From JAAYZQ01 sp041300865 (GTDB lineage: Bacteria > Chloroflexota > Anaerolineae > JAAYZQ01): a stretch of 64,000 nt of DNA. The notes beneath the pieces were generated by a model. That model was not told the origin of the DNA. It did no database searches and saw nothing but the letters and a program-made list of their open reading frames with translations. This document shows, one piece after another, positions 33,836 through 43,121 of this stretch. Position 1 is the stretch's first letter. Each line of letters begins with the position of its first letter. A program made the translations under genes and the position numbers. Where the stretch lies: NCBI GenBank assembly GCA_041300865.1, contig JBFYTF010000036.1:1-64000 (forward strand), in the 5' to 3' direction.

Positions 33836-35682
33836 GCGAATACCTGGACCAAAAGCGGCTGCAGGTGACGGTAAACATCTTTGCCACCGATATCGACGGC
33901 CGGGCCATCAACAAGGCGCGGCGTGGCATCTATTCCCCTACGATTGCCGCCCAGGTCTCGCCCGAACGCCTCGAACGCTTTTTCGTCCCCCTGGACGGCG
34001 ACTACCAGGTGAACGAGGCCGTGCGCCAGATGGTCGTCTTTGCCGTTCAGAGTGTCGTCAAGGACCCGCCCTTCTCCCACCTCGACCTGGTCAGCTGCCG
34101 CAACTTCTTGATCTACCTCGAGCCAGAGCTGCAACGTGCAGTCCTGGCCGTACTGGCCTATGGCCTCAAGCCCGGCGGGTACTTGTTGCTGGGCGTATCC
34201 GAGACCCCGATGCAGTCGCCACCTCATTTCGAGGTGGTGGACCGCAAGTGGCGGATCTTTCGCCGCCTCCAGGGGCGGGCCGATCTTGACGCCGTGCCGT
34301 TAGTGCCCGGCGCCGGCCGAGCCCCAACAGGCTTGTCGCCCAGGTCCGATGCCGCGCGACAGGAGGTCGCCCACCGGTCAATAGAGCGTTTCCTCCTGGA
34401 ACACCACCTGCCGCCCTGCCTCGTCGTTGATCGGGAGGGCCACATCCTGTTCACCTATGGCCCCACCGGCCGCTACCTTGAGCCTGCGGCCGGCCAGGCC
34501 GGCGTCTGGCACGTGGTGCGCCTGATGCGCCATGCGCTACGCATGCCCCTGGCGACCGCCATCCGCCGCGCCGCGGCCGAGGGACGGCCGGTGCGCGTCG
34601 AGGACCTTCGCTTTGAGCTGGAAGGCCGCCACGAGACCACGGACATCAGCGTCATACCCCTCTATCAGGCCACCGCCTTGCGCGGCCTGTTCCTGGTCCT
34701 GTTCGAAAAACCGCGCCCACCGCGGGAAGTCGAGGCCGCTCCGCCCACCCCTGCAACCAAGGGCGCCGGCCGCCGGCGAGAAGCCGAGTTGGAGAGAGAT
34801 CTCCAGGACACCTCTGAATCTCTCCAGACGACCGTCGAGGAGCTGCAGAGCGCCAACGAGGAGCTGGTCACGGCCCAGGAAGAAGCCCAGTCGGTCAACG
34901 AGGAGCTCGTCACCCTCAACACGGAATTGAACACCAGGGTGGACGAGCTGCGGGTGGCGAACGCCGATCTGACCAACCTCCTCGCCGCGGCGGACGTCGG
35001 CATCCTCTTCCTCGATCGGGAGTTCCACGTGCGCCGCTTCAACCGGGCAGCTGCCGACGTCGTCAACCTCATTGCCTCTGACGTCGGCCGGCCCATCAGC
35101 CATATTTCGTCCCGGCTGCCGCAGCTGGATTGGCTCACCGCCGCCAAAGGCGTGCTCCAAAACATGCTCCCCTCTACACTCGAGGCGTCAAGAGACGATG
35201 GGCGGCACTACTCGATACACATCAAGGCCTATGAAACCGGCGAAGGTGCCGTCAATGGTATCGTTGTCACCTTTACCGATATTACGCTGTTCAAGCGGAT
35301 GGAACAGGAACTGCGCCGGTCTCAGATCGGCGAGTTGGTGGAAACCGTACACGAGCCCCTTCTGGTGCTTGAAGCTGACCTACGGGTGTGGCGGGCCAAC
35401 CGGGCCTTCTACCGAGCGTTCCACGTCACGCCCCAGGAGACGGAACGGCAACTGCTCTACGAGTTGGGCAACCACCAGTGGGACATTCCCCGCCTGCGGG
35501 AGCTGCTGGAAACAATCATTCCTCGGGACGCGGCCTTTGAGGGGTTCGAAGTGGACCACGAGTTCGAAGGAATTGGTCGCCGGCACATGGTCTTGAACGC
35601 CCGCCGGCTCGACACCAGGGATAAGGGACCGGACCTCATCCTCCTGGCCATGCAAGAGAGAGCGACAGGCGGAAAGCGATGA
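33836..35682 (+). pseudogene. 5'-truncated CheR methyltransferase-PAS protein
   Basis: An open frame runs from an ATG at 33796, but its first dozen codons are the antisense of the RibD promoter. CheR homology starts at about EYLDQKRLQVTVNIFATDID and continues through NKARRGIYSPTIAAQ, LDLVSCRNFLIYLEPELQ and KPGGYLLLGVSE. The N-terminal part of CheR, with the first SAM motif, and the CheB domain found in many relatives are missing. After it come a PAS-like region, a coiled coil (about 335-390, repeated LxxxNEEL units as in CheB/CheR-PAS proteins) and two PAS domains to the end. Methyltransferase activity is probably lost. The cause appears to be acquisition of the neighbouring island. The C-terminus looks natural, as a strong terminator follows. 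Confidence 0.75.
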
Positions 35683-35715
35683 AACAGGGCACGTCCTCCC
35701 AGACGTGCCCTGTTT
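35682..35715. terminator. Strong bidirectional terminator
   Basis: AAACAGGGCACGTC (35682-35695) and GACGTGCCCTGTTT (35702-35715) form a perfect 14-bp stem with a six-base loop. It lies between the convergent CheR-PAS gene and the end of the minus-strand operon and could stop both. Confidence 0.85.
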
Positions 35716-35790
35716 CCCGAAAGGTGTCTACAGCCCCGGACACATGCTGTCGACCGCGCCGTCGACTCTATCTCCCCAGGCAAGCTTCCG

Positions 35791-36999
35791 TCAACGGGGC
35801 ACCAGGGCAATGCACTCCGCGGGGCAGACATCGGGGCACAGGCCGCAGCCGTAGCACTTTTCCGTGTCCACCGTCGGATAGCCGTCCGCGTCCATGACGT
35901 AGGCCCGGTGCCCGCCGTCGTCGCACGAGATCACGCAGCGGCCGCACTTGGTGCAGCGGCCCTTGTCCACCAGGGCCACGGCGTGCTTCACCGGCCTCAG
36001 GGCCGAGTGCGGCACGATGTTGGGCAGCGCCCTGCCCACGAGCTCCGCGGGTGATCTCATACCCTTTGACTCCAGGTAATAGCTCAGTCCCTCCTTGAGG
36101 TCCGCCACAATATCGTAACCATACAGCATGACCGCCGTGCAGAACTGGACAAGCGTCGCACCCGCGGCCATGTACTCGGCGGCATCGTGCCACGTGGTTG
36201 CGCCGCCACTGGCTGCCACCTTCAGATCCTGCCCGGTGCCCAGTTCGGCCAGATTGCGCAGCTCAAAGGGTTTCAGGTGCGCGCCCACCATGCCGGCGAA
36301 CGTCCCCTTGCTGTCGATGGTCGGCAGCGGCGCGAACGTGTCAAGGTCGATGCCGATCAGCCCGTGGCGGGAGTCGCAGGCACACAGGGCCATGGCCCCT
36401 GCTTCCTTGACGGCCCTGGCGATGCTGACGATGTGGGTGACGTCGCCTGTCAGTTTCGGGACCACGGGAAAGCCGTCCGCCGCTTCGACGATCCAGCTCA
36501 CGATCCGGTGGGCTTCTTCCGGGATCTGGCCGATCATGAAGTGCAGCCCTTCGACCGGCGAGTCTGTCGGGCACGACATGGACACCTCCAGGTAGTCGGC
36601 CCCCACGTCAATGGACCGGCGCGTCAGGGTCTGCCACGACTCTTTGGTGGTGCCCCAGATGCTGGTGGCCACAATCTTTTCCGGGAACTCGGCCTTGAGG
36701 AGCCGGATGGCCCGCTCCATCTCGTCCATGTGGAACTCGGATATGTTGTCGATGTTGCCCAGGCCCATGAGCTGCCCCGCGGACCGCGTGCCGGCGATGC
36801 ACGGGTAGGCAATGTCCACGACATAGTCCTCCATGGACGTCGTCTTGAGCACGGCGCCGGCCCAGCCGGCCCGAAACGCATCGCGCACCATCTCGTACGT
36901 GTCTGAAGGCGGCGCCGAGGCCAGGATGAACGGATTCTCGAACCGCAAACCGCAATATTCGACCGACAGATCAACGTCCGGAACCTGATAAATCGCCAT
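35791..36999 (-). CDS. preA: PreA-like dihydropyrimidine dehydrogenase subunit (1)
   Basis: 402 residues: a dihydroorotate-dehydrogenase-like FMN barrel (about 1-310) and a C-terminal pair of 4Fe-4S clusters (CTKCGRCVISCDDGG and CYGCGLCPDVCP). FENPFILASAPPSDTYEMV, PKLTGDVTHIVSIARAVKEA and AASGGATTWHDAAEYMAAGA are family landmarks. The loop that in DPD reads SCPHGM...ACGQ with the catalytic cysteine is here SCPTDSPVEGLHFMIGQ, so that cysteine is replaced by isoleucine. PreT follows in front with 17 bases between, the normal PreTA pair. It is the last gene of the operon. It should reduce an N-heterocycle with NADH via PreT, but perhaps not uracil. Confidence 0.85.
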   Translation of the reverse strand: MAIYQVPDVDLSVEYCGLRFENPFILASAPPSDTYEMVRDAFRAGWAGAVLKTTSMEDYVVDIAYPCIAGTRSAGQLMGLGNIDNISEFHMDEMERAIRLLKAEFPEKIVATSIWGTTKESWQTLTRRSIDVGADYLEVSMSCPTDSPVEGLHFMIGQIPEEAHRIVSWIVEAADGFPVVPKLTGDVTHIVSIARAVKEAGAMALCACDSRHGLIGIDLDTFAPLPTIDSKGTFAGMVGAHLKPFELRNLAELGTGQDLKVAASGGATTWHDAAEYMAAGATLVQFCTAVMLYGYDIVADLKEGLSYYLESKGMRSPAELVGRALPNIVPHSALRPVKHAVALVDKGRCTKCGRCVISCDDGGHRAYVMDADGYPTVDTEKCYGCGLCPDVCPAECIALVPR

Positions 37000-37016
37000 G
37001 TTTCCTCCTTGCCCTG

Positions 37017-38378
37017 CTACCCGCACAAGTATTTGTGTATCGCCAGGGCTACCTGCTTTCCCTCAGCGATGGATTGCACCGCGGTGCGCTGCTTCTGCCC
37101 GGCCAGGATGTCGCCCGCGGCATAGATGCCCGGCTCCGACGTCCTGCCTGTCTCGGGATCGACCAGGACGCAGCCATTGCGGGCCGTCTCCAGGCCCGCC
37201 ACACAGCGCAAGAATCCCTCGTCCGGCCGCTGGCCGATGGCGATGACGACCGTGTCGGCCGGCATGACCAGCGTGGACCCGGGCACGTCGACGACGTTGC
37301 CCCGCTCCCACGAGCCCGGCACCTTCCACGCGACGCGCACGCCCTCCAGGGCCACGACGTGCCCGTCCTTGCCCAGGATGCGGCTCGGCCGCACCCGCGA
37401 GTTGATCTGCACCCCCTCTTCGAGCGCCTGCCGCTTGTCGTTCTCGAAGGCATCCATCTCGGCGGGTGTTCGCCGGCTGGTGACGTTGACCGTTTCGGCC
37501 CCCAGCCGCAGCGCGCAGCAGGCCGAGTTCAGCGCCGCGCTGCCGCCGCCGACGACGATCACGTTCTTGCCCACTTTTACTTTGCTGGCGGTGTCGAGCC
37601 CCCGGGCAGCGCGCAGGATGTCCAGCGCCGTGTAGACCCCGGCCAGGTCCTCGCCCTCGATGCCCAGCGAGTATGAAGCCTGCAGGCCCACGGTCAGAAG
37701 CACGGCGCCAAAGCCCTGCTCCAGAAGGTCAGCCGGGATGAGGCTCTCGTTGACCGGCGTGCCGAGCCTGAGCTCGACGCCCAGATCGCGCACGAGCTGC
37801 ACTTCGTATTCAACCACCTCGCGCGGCAGCTTGAACGGCGGGATGACGCTGATGAGAGCACCGCCGGCCTGCTCCTCCTGCTCCAGGACCGTAACCGCGT
37901 GGCCCAACTCCCTGAGCTTGACCGCCGCAGCCAGCCCTGCCGGGCCTGCGCCGACAACCGCCACCGGCGGCGCCGTGATGGGCTGCACGGCCAGGGGCCG
38001 GGCGCCGGCTACCATCTCCCAGTCTGTAAGAAAGCGCTGCAGCGCGCCAATGCGGATCGGATCGGTCAGAGCCTGGCTGCGACAGCGCTCCTCGCACAGG
38101 AACTCGGTCGGGCACACCCGGCCGCACACGCCGGCCAGGATGTTCTCCTCTCGCAGCAGCCGGACCCCGCCGCGGTAATCGCCAAAGCGGATGCGCCGGA
38201 TAAAGCCCCGGACGTCGATGCCGGCCGGACAGCCCTTGGTGCACGGCGCTTCGGCGCACATCAGGCACCGGTTCGCCTCGAAGGCGGCCTGAGTCCGGTC
38301 ATAGCCTCGATAGACCTCATCGAAACCCTTCACTCGCTCGGACACGTCTACCAGAGTGGCTTTCATCGCTACGCTCAT
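37017..38378 (-). CDS. preT: PreT-like NAD(P)H-dependent flavoprotein (GltD family)
   Basis: 453 residues. The N-terminal Fe-S region has CLMCAEAPCTKGCPAGIDV and GVCGRVCPTEFLCEERC. Two dinucleotide folds follow: AVVGAGPAGLAAAVKLRELG (FAD) and VIVVGGGSAALNSACCALRL (NAD(P)H), and the end is AGDILAGQKQRTAVQSIAEG. It passes electrons from NAD(P)H to PreA. ATG 38378 is chosen because AAAGGGAGCATAGGGCA precedes it and the family starts there. In this operon it may also serve the second PreA-like protein at 48558. Confidence 0.88.
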   Translation of the reverse strand: MSVAMKATLVDVSERVKGFDEVYRGYDRTQAAFEANRCLMCAEAPCTKGCPAGIDVRGFIRRIRFGDYRGGVRLLREENILAGVCGRVCPTEFLCEERCRSQALTDPIRIGALQRFLTDWEMVAGARPLAVQPITAPPVAVVGAGPAGLAAAVKLRELGHAVTVLEQEEQAGGALISVIPPFKLPREVVEYEVQLVRDLGVELRLGTPVNESLIPADLLEQGFGAVLLTVGLQASYSLGIEGEDLAGVYTALDILRAARGLDTASKVKVGKNVIVVGGGSAALNSACCALRLGAETVNVTSRRTPAEMDAFENDKRQALEEGVQINSRVRPSRILGKDGHVVALEGVRVAWKVPGSWERGNVVDVPGSTLVMPADTVVIAIGQRPDEGFLRCVAGLETARNGCVLVDPETGRTSEPGIYAAGDILAGQKQRTAVQSIAEGKQVALAIHKYLCG

Positions 38379-38401
38379 TGCCCTATGCTCCCTTTCTGTC
38401 G

Positions 38402-39628
38402 TCAGTCTCCGTTCGGACTCGCCGGTTCCTGCCACTTCCCCCAGCCGGCCGCGCCCAGGTCGGGGCTGCCGCCGGCAACCACCTCGCGACCTCGCACGAG
38501 GGTGGAAACGATTCTGCCCTTCAGCCGCAGGCCGGCGTACGCGGTCAAGTCGCTGCGCCCGTGGCGCGGCAGGCCGGCAACCTCCTCGTGGTCCGGGTCA
38601 AGCAGGACCAGGTCGGCGTCGCTGCCCACCTGGACCGCTCCCTTGCGCGGGTACAGGCCCAGCACGCGCGCCGGGCCGGAGCTCAGCAGCCGGCACAGGT
38701 CCGCCCAGGAGATTCTGCCCGGCTCCACGCCGTAGGCCACCACCAGGCGCAGCATCGTCTCCAGGCCCGGAAAACCGGGCAGCCCGTGCTCGTCCTTTTC
38801 CTGGCGCGTGTAGGAACAGTGATCGGTGCCGATGGTCTGGATCCGGCCCGCTCTGATCTCGGGCCAGAGGTCGGCCGCTTCGATGGGCGGGTTCACGTTG
38901 CAGCCCGGCCGGCCCCTGGTCAGCTCCCAGAGAAGATACTGGGGGCAGGTCTCCAGCGTCACGCGCCCGGCGCCCAGCCCGGACACCACCTGGCTAAAAC
39001 GCTGGTGGGGCACGTGCAAGATGTGCACCTGCCCGGAACCCTGCGTGCAGGCGTGGGCCGCGATGGCGGCGTAATCATCCATCTTTTCCACGTGCACGAG
39101 CACCTGGTGCCCGCGGGCCATCGCCCGCTTGACCAGGTCCAGGCCGTCGCCCGCCCGGGCACCCAGTCCGGAGGCGGCCATAAAGACCTTGACCGTCCTG
39201 GTCGTGGCTGCCGCCAGCTGCTCGGTGGAGCGCACCACGGTGTGCACCACGAAATCGCACAGCGACTGCTGCTCCAGGGCCGCGACCTTTTCCTCGAGCT
39301 CGACCTCGAAGCGGGTGCCCGCCGGATAGGCAAAATCGCCCAGGGTGGTGACCCCGCCCGCCACGGCGGCGGCCGACTCGCCCTCGAACAGGCCGGCCGT
39401 GCCCAGCGAGGAGCGCAGGTGGGTGTGCAGGTCGATCGCTCCCGGCAGCACGATGGCATTCCCGGCCTCCAATATGCGCCTGGCTGCCAGCGGCAGATGG
39501 TCGGCCAGGGCCGCGATCCTGCCCGCCTCGACGGCCACGTCCATGGGCAAGAGCGCCCCATCAGGCACCACAACCCGGCCGCCCTTGATCAGCAGATCTA
39601 CCACAGGGTTCATCTCCGCGGCGGTCAC
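38402..39628 (-). CDS. Hydantoinase/dihydropyrimidinase/allantoinase-family amidohydrolase
   Basis: 408 residues of the cyclic amidohydrolase family. Metal ligands are in GAIDLHTHLRSS, the carboxylated lysine is in TVKVFMAAS, a histidine in VHILHVPH and the aspartate in TIGTDHCSYTRQEKD. The segment HVEKMDDY stands where relatives have HAE. NVNPPIEAADLWPEIRAG is typical of the allantoinase/dihydroorotase branch. It starts with GTG 39628, overlapping the upstream stop as GTGTGA; ATG 39613 is an alternative. It would open the reduced ring of a dihydropyrimidine, hydantoin or lactam, after PreTA. Confidence 0.88.
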   Translation of the reverse strand: MTAAEMNPVVDLLIKGGRVVVPDGALLPMDVAVEAGRIAALADHLPLAARRILEAGNAIVLPGAIDLHTHLRSSLGTAGLFEGESAAAVAGGVTTLGDFAYPAGTRFEVELEEKVAALEQQSLCDFVVHTVVRSTEQLAAATTRTVKVFMAASGLGARAGDGLDLVKRAMARGHQVLVHVEKMDDYAAIAAHACTQGSGQVHILHVPHQRFSQVVSGLGAGRVTLETCPQYLLWELTRGRPGCNVNPPIEAADLWPEIRAGRIQTIGTDHCSYTRQEKDEHGLPGFPGLETMLRLVVAYGVEPGRISWADLCRLLSSGPARVLGLYPRKGAVQVGSDADLVLLDPDHEEVAGLPRHGRSDLTAYAGLRLKGRIVSTLVRGREVVAGGSPDLGAAGWGKWQEPASPNGD

Positions 39629-40560
39629 ACTGCGGGCCGGGCGTGCAGGTCGCAGCTCCGCCCGGCCTTGATCACCTGGCCGGGAAAGTCCATGTTCAGG
39701 ACCTTTTCCGCCCGGCGGACGGCCTCCAGCAGCGCCGGCAGGTCGATCCCGGTGTCGATGTCCATCTCGCTCAGCATGTGCACCATGTCTTCAGTGGCCA
39801 CGTTGCCGGCAGCGCCGGGCGCAAAGGGGCAGCCGCCAAGCCCACCGAACGAGGCCTCGAAGCGGCCGATGCCTGCCTGCAGCGCGGCCAACAGGTTGGC
39901 GGCACCAATCCCCCGCGTGTTGTGAAAGTGCATGACGACGTGCTCCGCGCCCAGCGCCTGGCGCGTCTCGCAGGCCACGTACGCCACCTGCCTGGGATTG
40001 GCCATCCCGGTCGTGTCGCACAGGTTCAGCTCGACACAGCCCATCTCCAAGAGCCGGCGGCCGATCTCCAGGACGCGGGCCACGGGGACGTCCCCTTCGA
40101 AAGGGCAGCCAAAGACGGTCGACATACTGGCCCGGACGTGCACACCCGCCTCGCGGGCCACGGCCAGGACCGGCCCGAAGCCTGCCAGCGAATCGGCGAT
40201 GGACATGCGCACATTGCTCTGGTTGTGCGACTCGCTGGCGGACACAATGAGGTTCAGCATGCCGATGCCGGCCTCGATGGCGCGCTCCGCCCCCCTCAGG
40301 TTGGGCACCATGGCAAAGCAGGCACAGCGATCCTTGTCGACGCCCTGGACCACCTCCGTCGCGTCGCGCATCTGTGGCACCGCTTTAGGGTGCACGAAGG
40401 AGGTCACCTCCATGCGCCGGATACCGGCAGCGATCAGCGAGTTGATGATCTGCACCTTGTCTGCTGTCTCGATCCAGCCCGGGAGGATCTGAAACCCGTC
40501 CCGCGGGCCCACCTCGATGATCTCGACGCTCTGCGGCAGCGTGTCTTCCCAACCGGGCAT
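39625..40560 (-). CDS. HMG-CoA-lyase-like enzyme
   Basis: 311 residues, TIM barrel of the HMGL/DRE family. IIEVGPRDGFQILPG holds the catalytic Arg-Asp, FVHPKAVPQMRDA and VMHFHNTRGIGAANLLAAL give metal ligands, and GGLGGCPFAPGAAGNVATED carries the catalytic cysteine loop. HMG-CoA lyases split tertiary 3-hydroxyacyl-CoA esters into acetyl-CoA and a keto acid. Its place after a SucCD-like ligase suggests that the ligase makes the CoA ester that this enzyme cleaves (inference). The true acyl substrate is unknown. Confidence 0.9.
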   Translation of the reverse strand: MPGWEDTLPQSVEIIEVGPRDGFQILPGWIETADKVQIINSLIAAGIRRMEVTSFVHPKAVPQMRDATEVVQGVDKDRCACFAMVPNLRGAERAIEAGIGMLNLIVSASESHNQSNVRMSIADSLAGFGPVLAVAREAGVHVRASMSTVFGCPFEGDVPVARVLEIGRRLLEMGCVELNLCDTTGMANPRQVAYVACETRQALGAEHVVMHFHNTRGIGAANLLAALQAGIGRFEASFGGLGGCPFAPGAAGNVATEDMVHMLSEMDIDTGIDLPALLEAVRRAEKVLNMDFPGQVIKAGRSCDLHARPAV

Positions 40561-40575
40561 GATCGTCCCCACTTC

Positions 40576-41481
40576 TTACAGCCGTGACCGGCCCAGGATC
40601 TCGCAGGCGACCCGGCCGATGTCGCCAAAGTGCTCCACCACCCGCACGCCCGCCTCCCGCAGGGCAGCACGCTTGGCCTGGGCGCTGCCCAGGCCGCGGT
40701 AAATCATCGCGCCGGCATGTCCAAAGCGGACGTTGGGCCGGGAGTGGACGCCGGCCACGTAGGCGACCATCGGCTTGGTGAAGCCGCCGCCCTTGATAAA
40801 CTCCGCGGCCTCCTCCTCCATGGTCGTGCCGATCTCGCCGAAGAAGGCGACCATTTCTGTCTCTGGATCCTTTTCGAACAGGGCCAGAAAATCGCGCAGG
40901 GTCGTGCCGACGAACGTATCGCCGCCCATGCCGACGGCCGTGGTCTGGCCCAGGCCTGCCTCGTTGATATAGTAGGCCAGGGTCGTGGTGTTGCCCCCGC
41001 TGCGGGACAGAACACCCACCGGTCCCGGGCGAAAGAACTCCCGCGCCGACTTCGAGTTGCCGCCGATCATGCCGACGAGGGCCTTGCCGGGGCTGATGAG
41101 TCCAATGGAGTTGGGCCCGATCACGTAGGCGCTGTACCGGCGCGCATAGGCGATCACCTCCAGCATGTCCTGCTGCGGCACGCGCTCGGGGTGCAGGCCG
41201 ATCACCCCGATCCCGGCATCCAGGGCCTCGATGGCTGCCAGCCTGGCTGCCTGCGCCGGCACAAAGATGGCCGAAGTGTTGAGCTCCGGATGCCGGTCTT
41301 TGGCTTCGAGAACGGTGTCATAGATCGGCACACCGTCGACCACCTGCCCGCCTTTGCCCGGCGTGACACCGGCCAGCACGCGGGTGCCATAGCTCGACAT
41401 CAACCGGATGCGCAGGAGGGCCTCGCGACCGGTAGCTCCCTGGACGACGACGCGGGTGTCGCTATCGACAAGTATGGACAC
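40576..41481 (-). CDS. SucD-like acid-CoA ligase alpha subunit
   Basis: 301 residues: CoA-binding Rossmann domain (VVVQGATGREALLRIRLM, VTPGKGGQVVDGVPIYDTV) and ligase domain (GVLSRSGGNTTTLAYYI, GEIGTTMEEEAAEFI). The phosphohistidine loop is RFGHAGAMIYRG. It differs from citric-acid-cycle SucD in many places, for instance YGTRVLAG. It is encoded apart from the beta subunit by a small ferredoxin-like gene. The likely job is NTP-dependent CoA loading of a di- or tricarboxylate made by the hydratase/isomerase genes upstream. Confidence 0.88.
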   Translation of the reverse strand: MSILVDSDTRVVVQGATGREALLRIRLMSSYGTRVLAGVTPGKGGQVVDGVPIYDTVLEAKDRHPELNTSAIFVPAQAARLAAIEALDAGIGVIGLHPERVPQQDMLEVIAYARRYSAYVIGPNSIGLISPGKALVGMIGGNSKSAREFFRPGPVGVLSRSGGNTTTLAYYINEAGLGQTTAVGMGGDTFVGTTLRDFLALFEKDPETEMVAFFGEIGTTMEEEAAEFIKGGGFTKPMVAYVAGVHSRPNVRFGHAGAMIYRGLGSAQAKRAALREAGVRVVEHFGDIGRVACEILGRSRL

Positions 41482-41484
41482 GTT

Positions 41485-41808
41485 TCACCTCTCGTAAACC
41501 ACGGGGTCGGCCAACAGGTGCAGGTACCGGTCAAGCCCCTCCAGGGGCAGCAGGATCGAAATCGCTTTCTGTCCGAACAGCTCGCAGTCGAGCTCGCAGC
41601 CCAGGCATTCGACACAGCCCCCGCGCTCGATCTCGGCGAGCGACCAGCGCAGGCCTGGCACGAGGCGCGCCTCGTCGAGGACCAACGGGCCGCCCTGCAC
41701 CTCGCACACCTGCAGGCAGGGCCTCGATTCGCACCCGGCACAGAAGTCCAGGTCGATGCACACCACGCCACCGGAACGGACTTTGAATTCGAGCTTTTCG
41801 CCAATCAC
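41485..41808 (-). CDS. Small ferredoxin-like iron-sulfur protein between SucC and SucD
   Basis: 107 residues. One cluster motif is regular (CVECLGCELDC), the other is atypical with four residues between the second and third cysteine (CAGCESRPCLQVC). The ends EKLEFKVRSGGVVCIDLDFC and LLPLEGLDRYLHLLADPVV are not ferredoxin-like. It starts at GTG 41808, overlapping the sucC stop (GTGA) behind AGGAGG. Position between the two ligase subunits suggests it is a third subunit, or an electron carrier for the operon's reductases. Confidence 0.75.
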   Translation of the reverse strand: MIGEKLEFKVRSGGVVCIDLDFCAGCESRPCLQVCEVQGGPLVLDEARLVPGLRWSLAEIERGGCVECLGCELDCELFGQKAISILLPLEGLDRYLHLLADPVVYER

Positions 41809-43079
41809 GACATGCCTCCTACGCTGGCCTGCCATTCTCCGTGCAGCGTGTGAAAGGCGTGGGCCACGTCCCGTTCCGTGGCGTCGCGCCCCAGGACGCG
41901 GACCCACTTGCCGGCACTGATGCCGTGCTCGCCCAGGAGCCGGATAGCATCGCCGTCCCAGGCGCCGCGGAAGGCGAGCACGGTCGGAATGCTGGGCTGG
42001 CCTCCCGTGCCGGGATACAGCTCCTTCAGAGCCTTGATGATCCCCCGCGCGGTGTTGTCCAGCTGCTGGCTGGAGACGCAGGATTCAAAGACGTAGCCCT
42101 GGATTCCGGGCTGGGAGAAGATGACCTTGGTGATGCGGTACAGCTTGGACGCCACCGGGTTGCCCGAGCTGTCGCAGAAATTGACGGGGTAGTAGCCCAG
42201 CGGCACCAGCTCGTCCATGAGGGTGAGGCTCACCCCCGCGCCGACGCAGTCAAAGCCGATGGGCACGTAGTGCTGCTCCTGGCAGAAGGAGAGATCGGGA
42301 TCGATCTGCACAAAGTGCACCGTGCCCCGGTGGTCCCCGGCGTCGATCGTGCCCGCAATGCGCTCGAGGAGCGTCGAGCTGCGGTCGCCGGCGTCCTCTG
42401 CAATCTCGATGCCCAGGCCGGCCTGCCGGCTCAAGGCATCGCCGTCGATGTCCACGCGCGCGTCGAGAGCAACCGCGCCCGTGGGCGTCAGAGCCAGCGG
42501 GTTAATCTCGAGGAGCTTGCAGTCGTAGCGGCGGTAGACCTCGTACATCTGGCACAGAATGCGCGCCACGTCGAGCTTTTGCTTGGAAGTGATCTGGCTC
42601 AGCGAACGCAGCAGGTTCAGGGCGTCGTAGAGCTGGATCCCGCGCAGGATGTCTACGGGCCACTTGTGCAGGGCATCCGGCCGGCTGGCAACAACCTCCT
42701 CAATGTCCATTCCTCCCGACTCGCAGACCATGATGGCCGGTGCCCTGGCAGCGGGATCGGCTGCTACCCCAACGTAGAGCTCCTGCTCGATCTGCAACCG
42801 CTGTTCCAGGAGCAGAGCGCCCGGCTTGTGACCTTGTATCGAGCGCGAGAACATGTCCGCCGCGACCTGGAGCAGTTCTGCCTCACACTCGGCGGATTGA
42901 ATGCCGCCCGCCTTGCCCCGCTTGCCGGCGTAAATCTGCGCTTTGACCATGACCGGATAGCCCAGCTCGGCGGCGGCGGCGCGGGCCTCTTGCAGGTCGT
43001 GAACCACGCGGCCGGCAGGCGTGGCGATGCCGGCCCTGCGCAAGAGATCCTTGCCATGATGTTCCAGTAGTTTAGCCAC
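41805..43079 (-). CDS. SucC-like acid-CoA ligase beta subunit (ATP-grasp)
   Basis: 424 residues from GTG 43079: ATP-grasp part LLRRAGIATPAGRVVHDLQE, YPVMVKAQIYAGKRGKAGG, YVGVAADPAARAPAIMVCES, LLEINPLALTPTGAVALDAR, then the ligase domain with YYPVNFCDSSGNPVASKLYR and GYVFESCVSSQQLDNTARGI. The Gly-rich glycine-ring motif of ordinary SucC (GAGLAM) appears as CVGAGVSLTLMD. Stop overlaps the ferredoxin start. It acts with the SucD-like subunit. Confidence 0.85.
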   Translation of the reverse strand: MAKLLEHHGKDLLRRAGIATPAGRVVHDLQEARAAAAELGYPVMVKAQIYAGKRGKAGGIQSAECEAELLQVAADMFSRSIQGHKPGALLLEQRLQIEQELYVGVAADPAARAPAIMVCESGGMDIEEVVASRPDALHKWPVDILRGIQLYDALNLLRSLSQITSKQKLDVARILCQMYEVYRRYDCKLLEINPLALTPTGAVALDARVDIDGDALSRQAGLGIEIAEDAGDRSSTLLERIAGTIDAGDHRGTVHFVQIDPDLSFCQEQHYVPIGFDCVGAGVSLTLMDELVPLGYYPVNFCDSSGNPVASKLYRITKVIFSQPGIQGYVFESCVSSQQLDNTARGIIKALKELYPGTGGQPSIPTVLAFRGAWDGDAIRLLGEHGISAGKWVRVLGRDATERDVAHAFHTLHGEWQASVGGMS

Positions 43080-43121
43080 GGACAAACCCCTCCCCCACGA
43101 AAGTTCGAAGCGCGTCACGAT

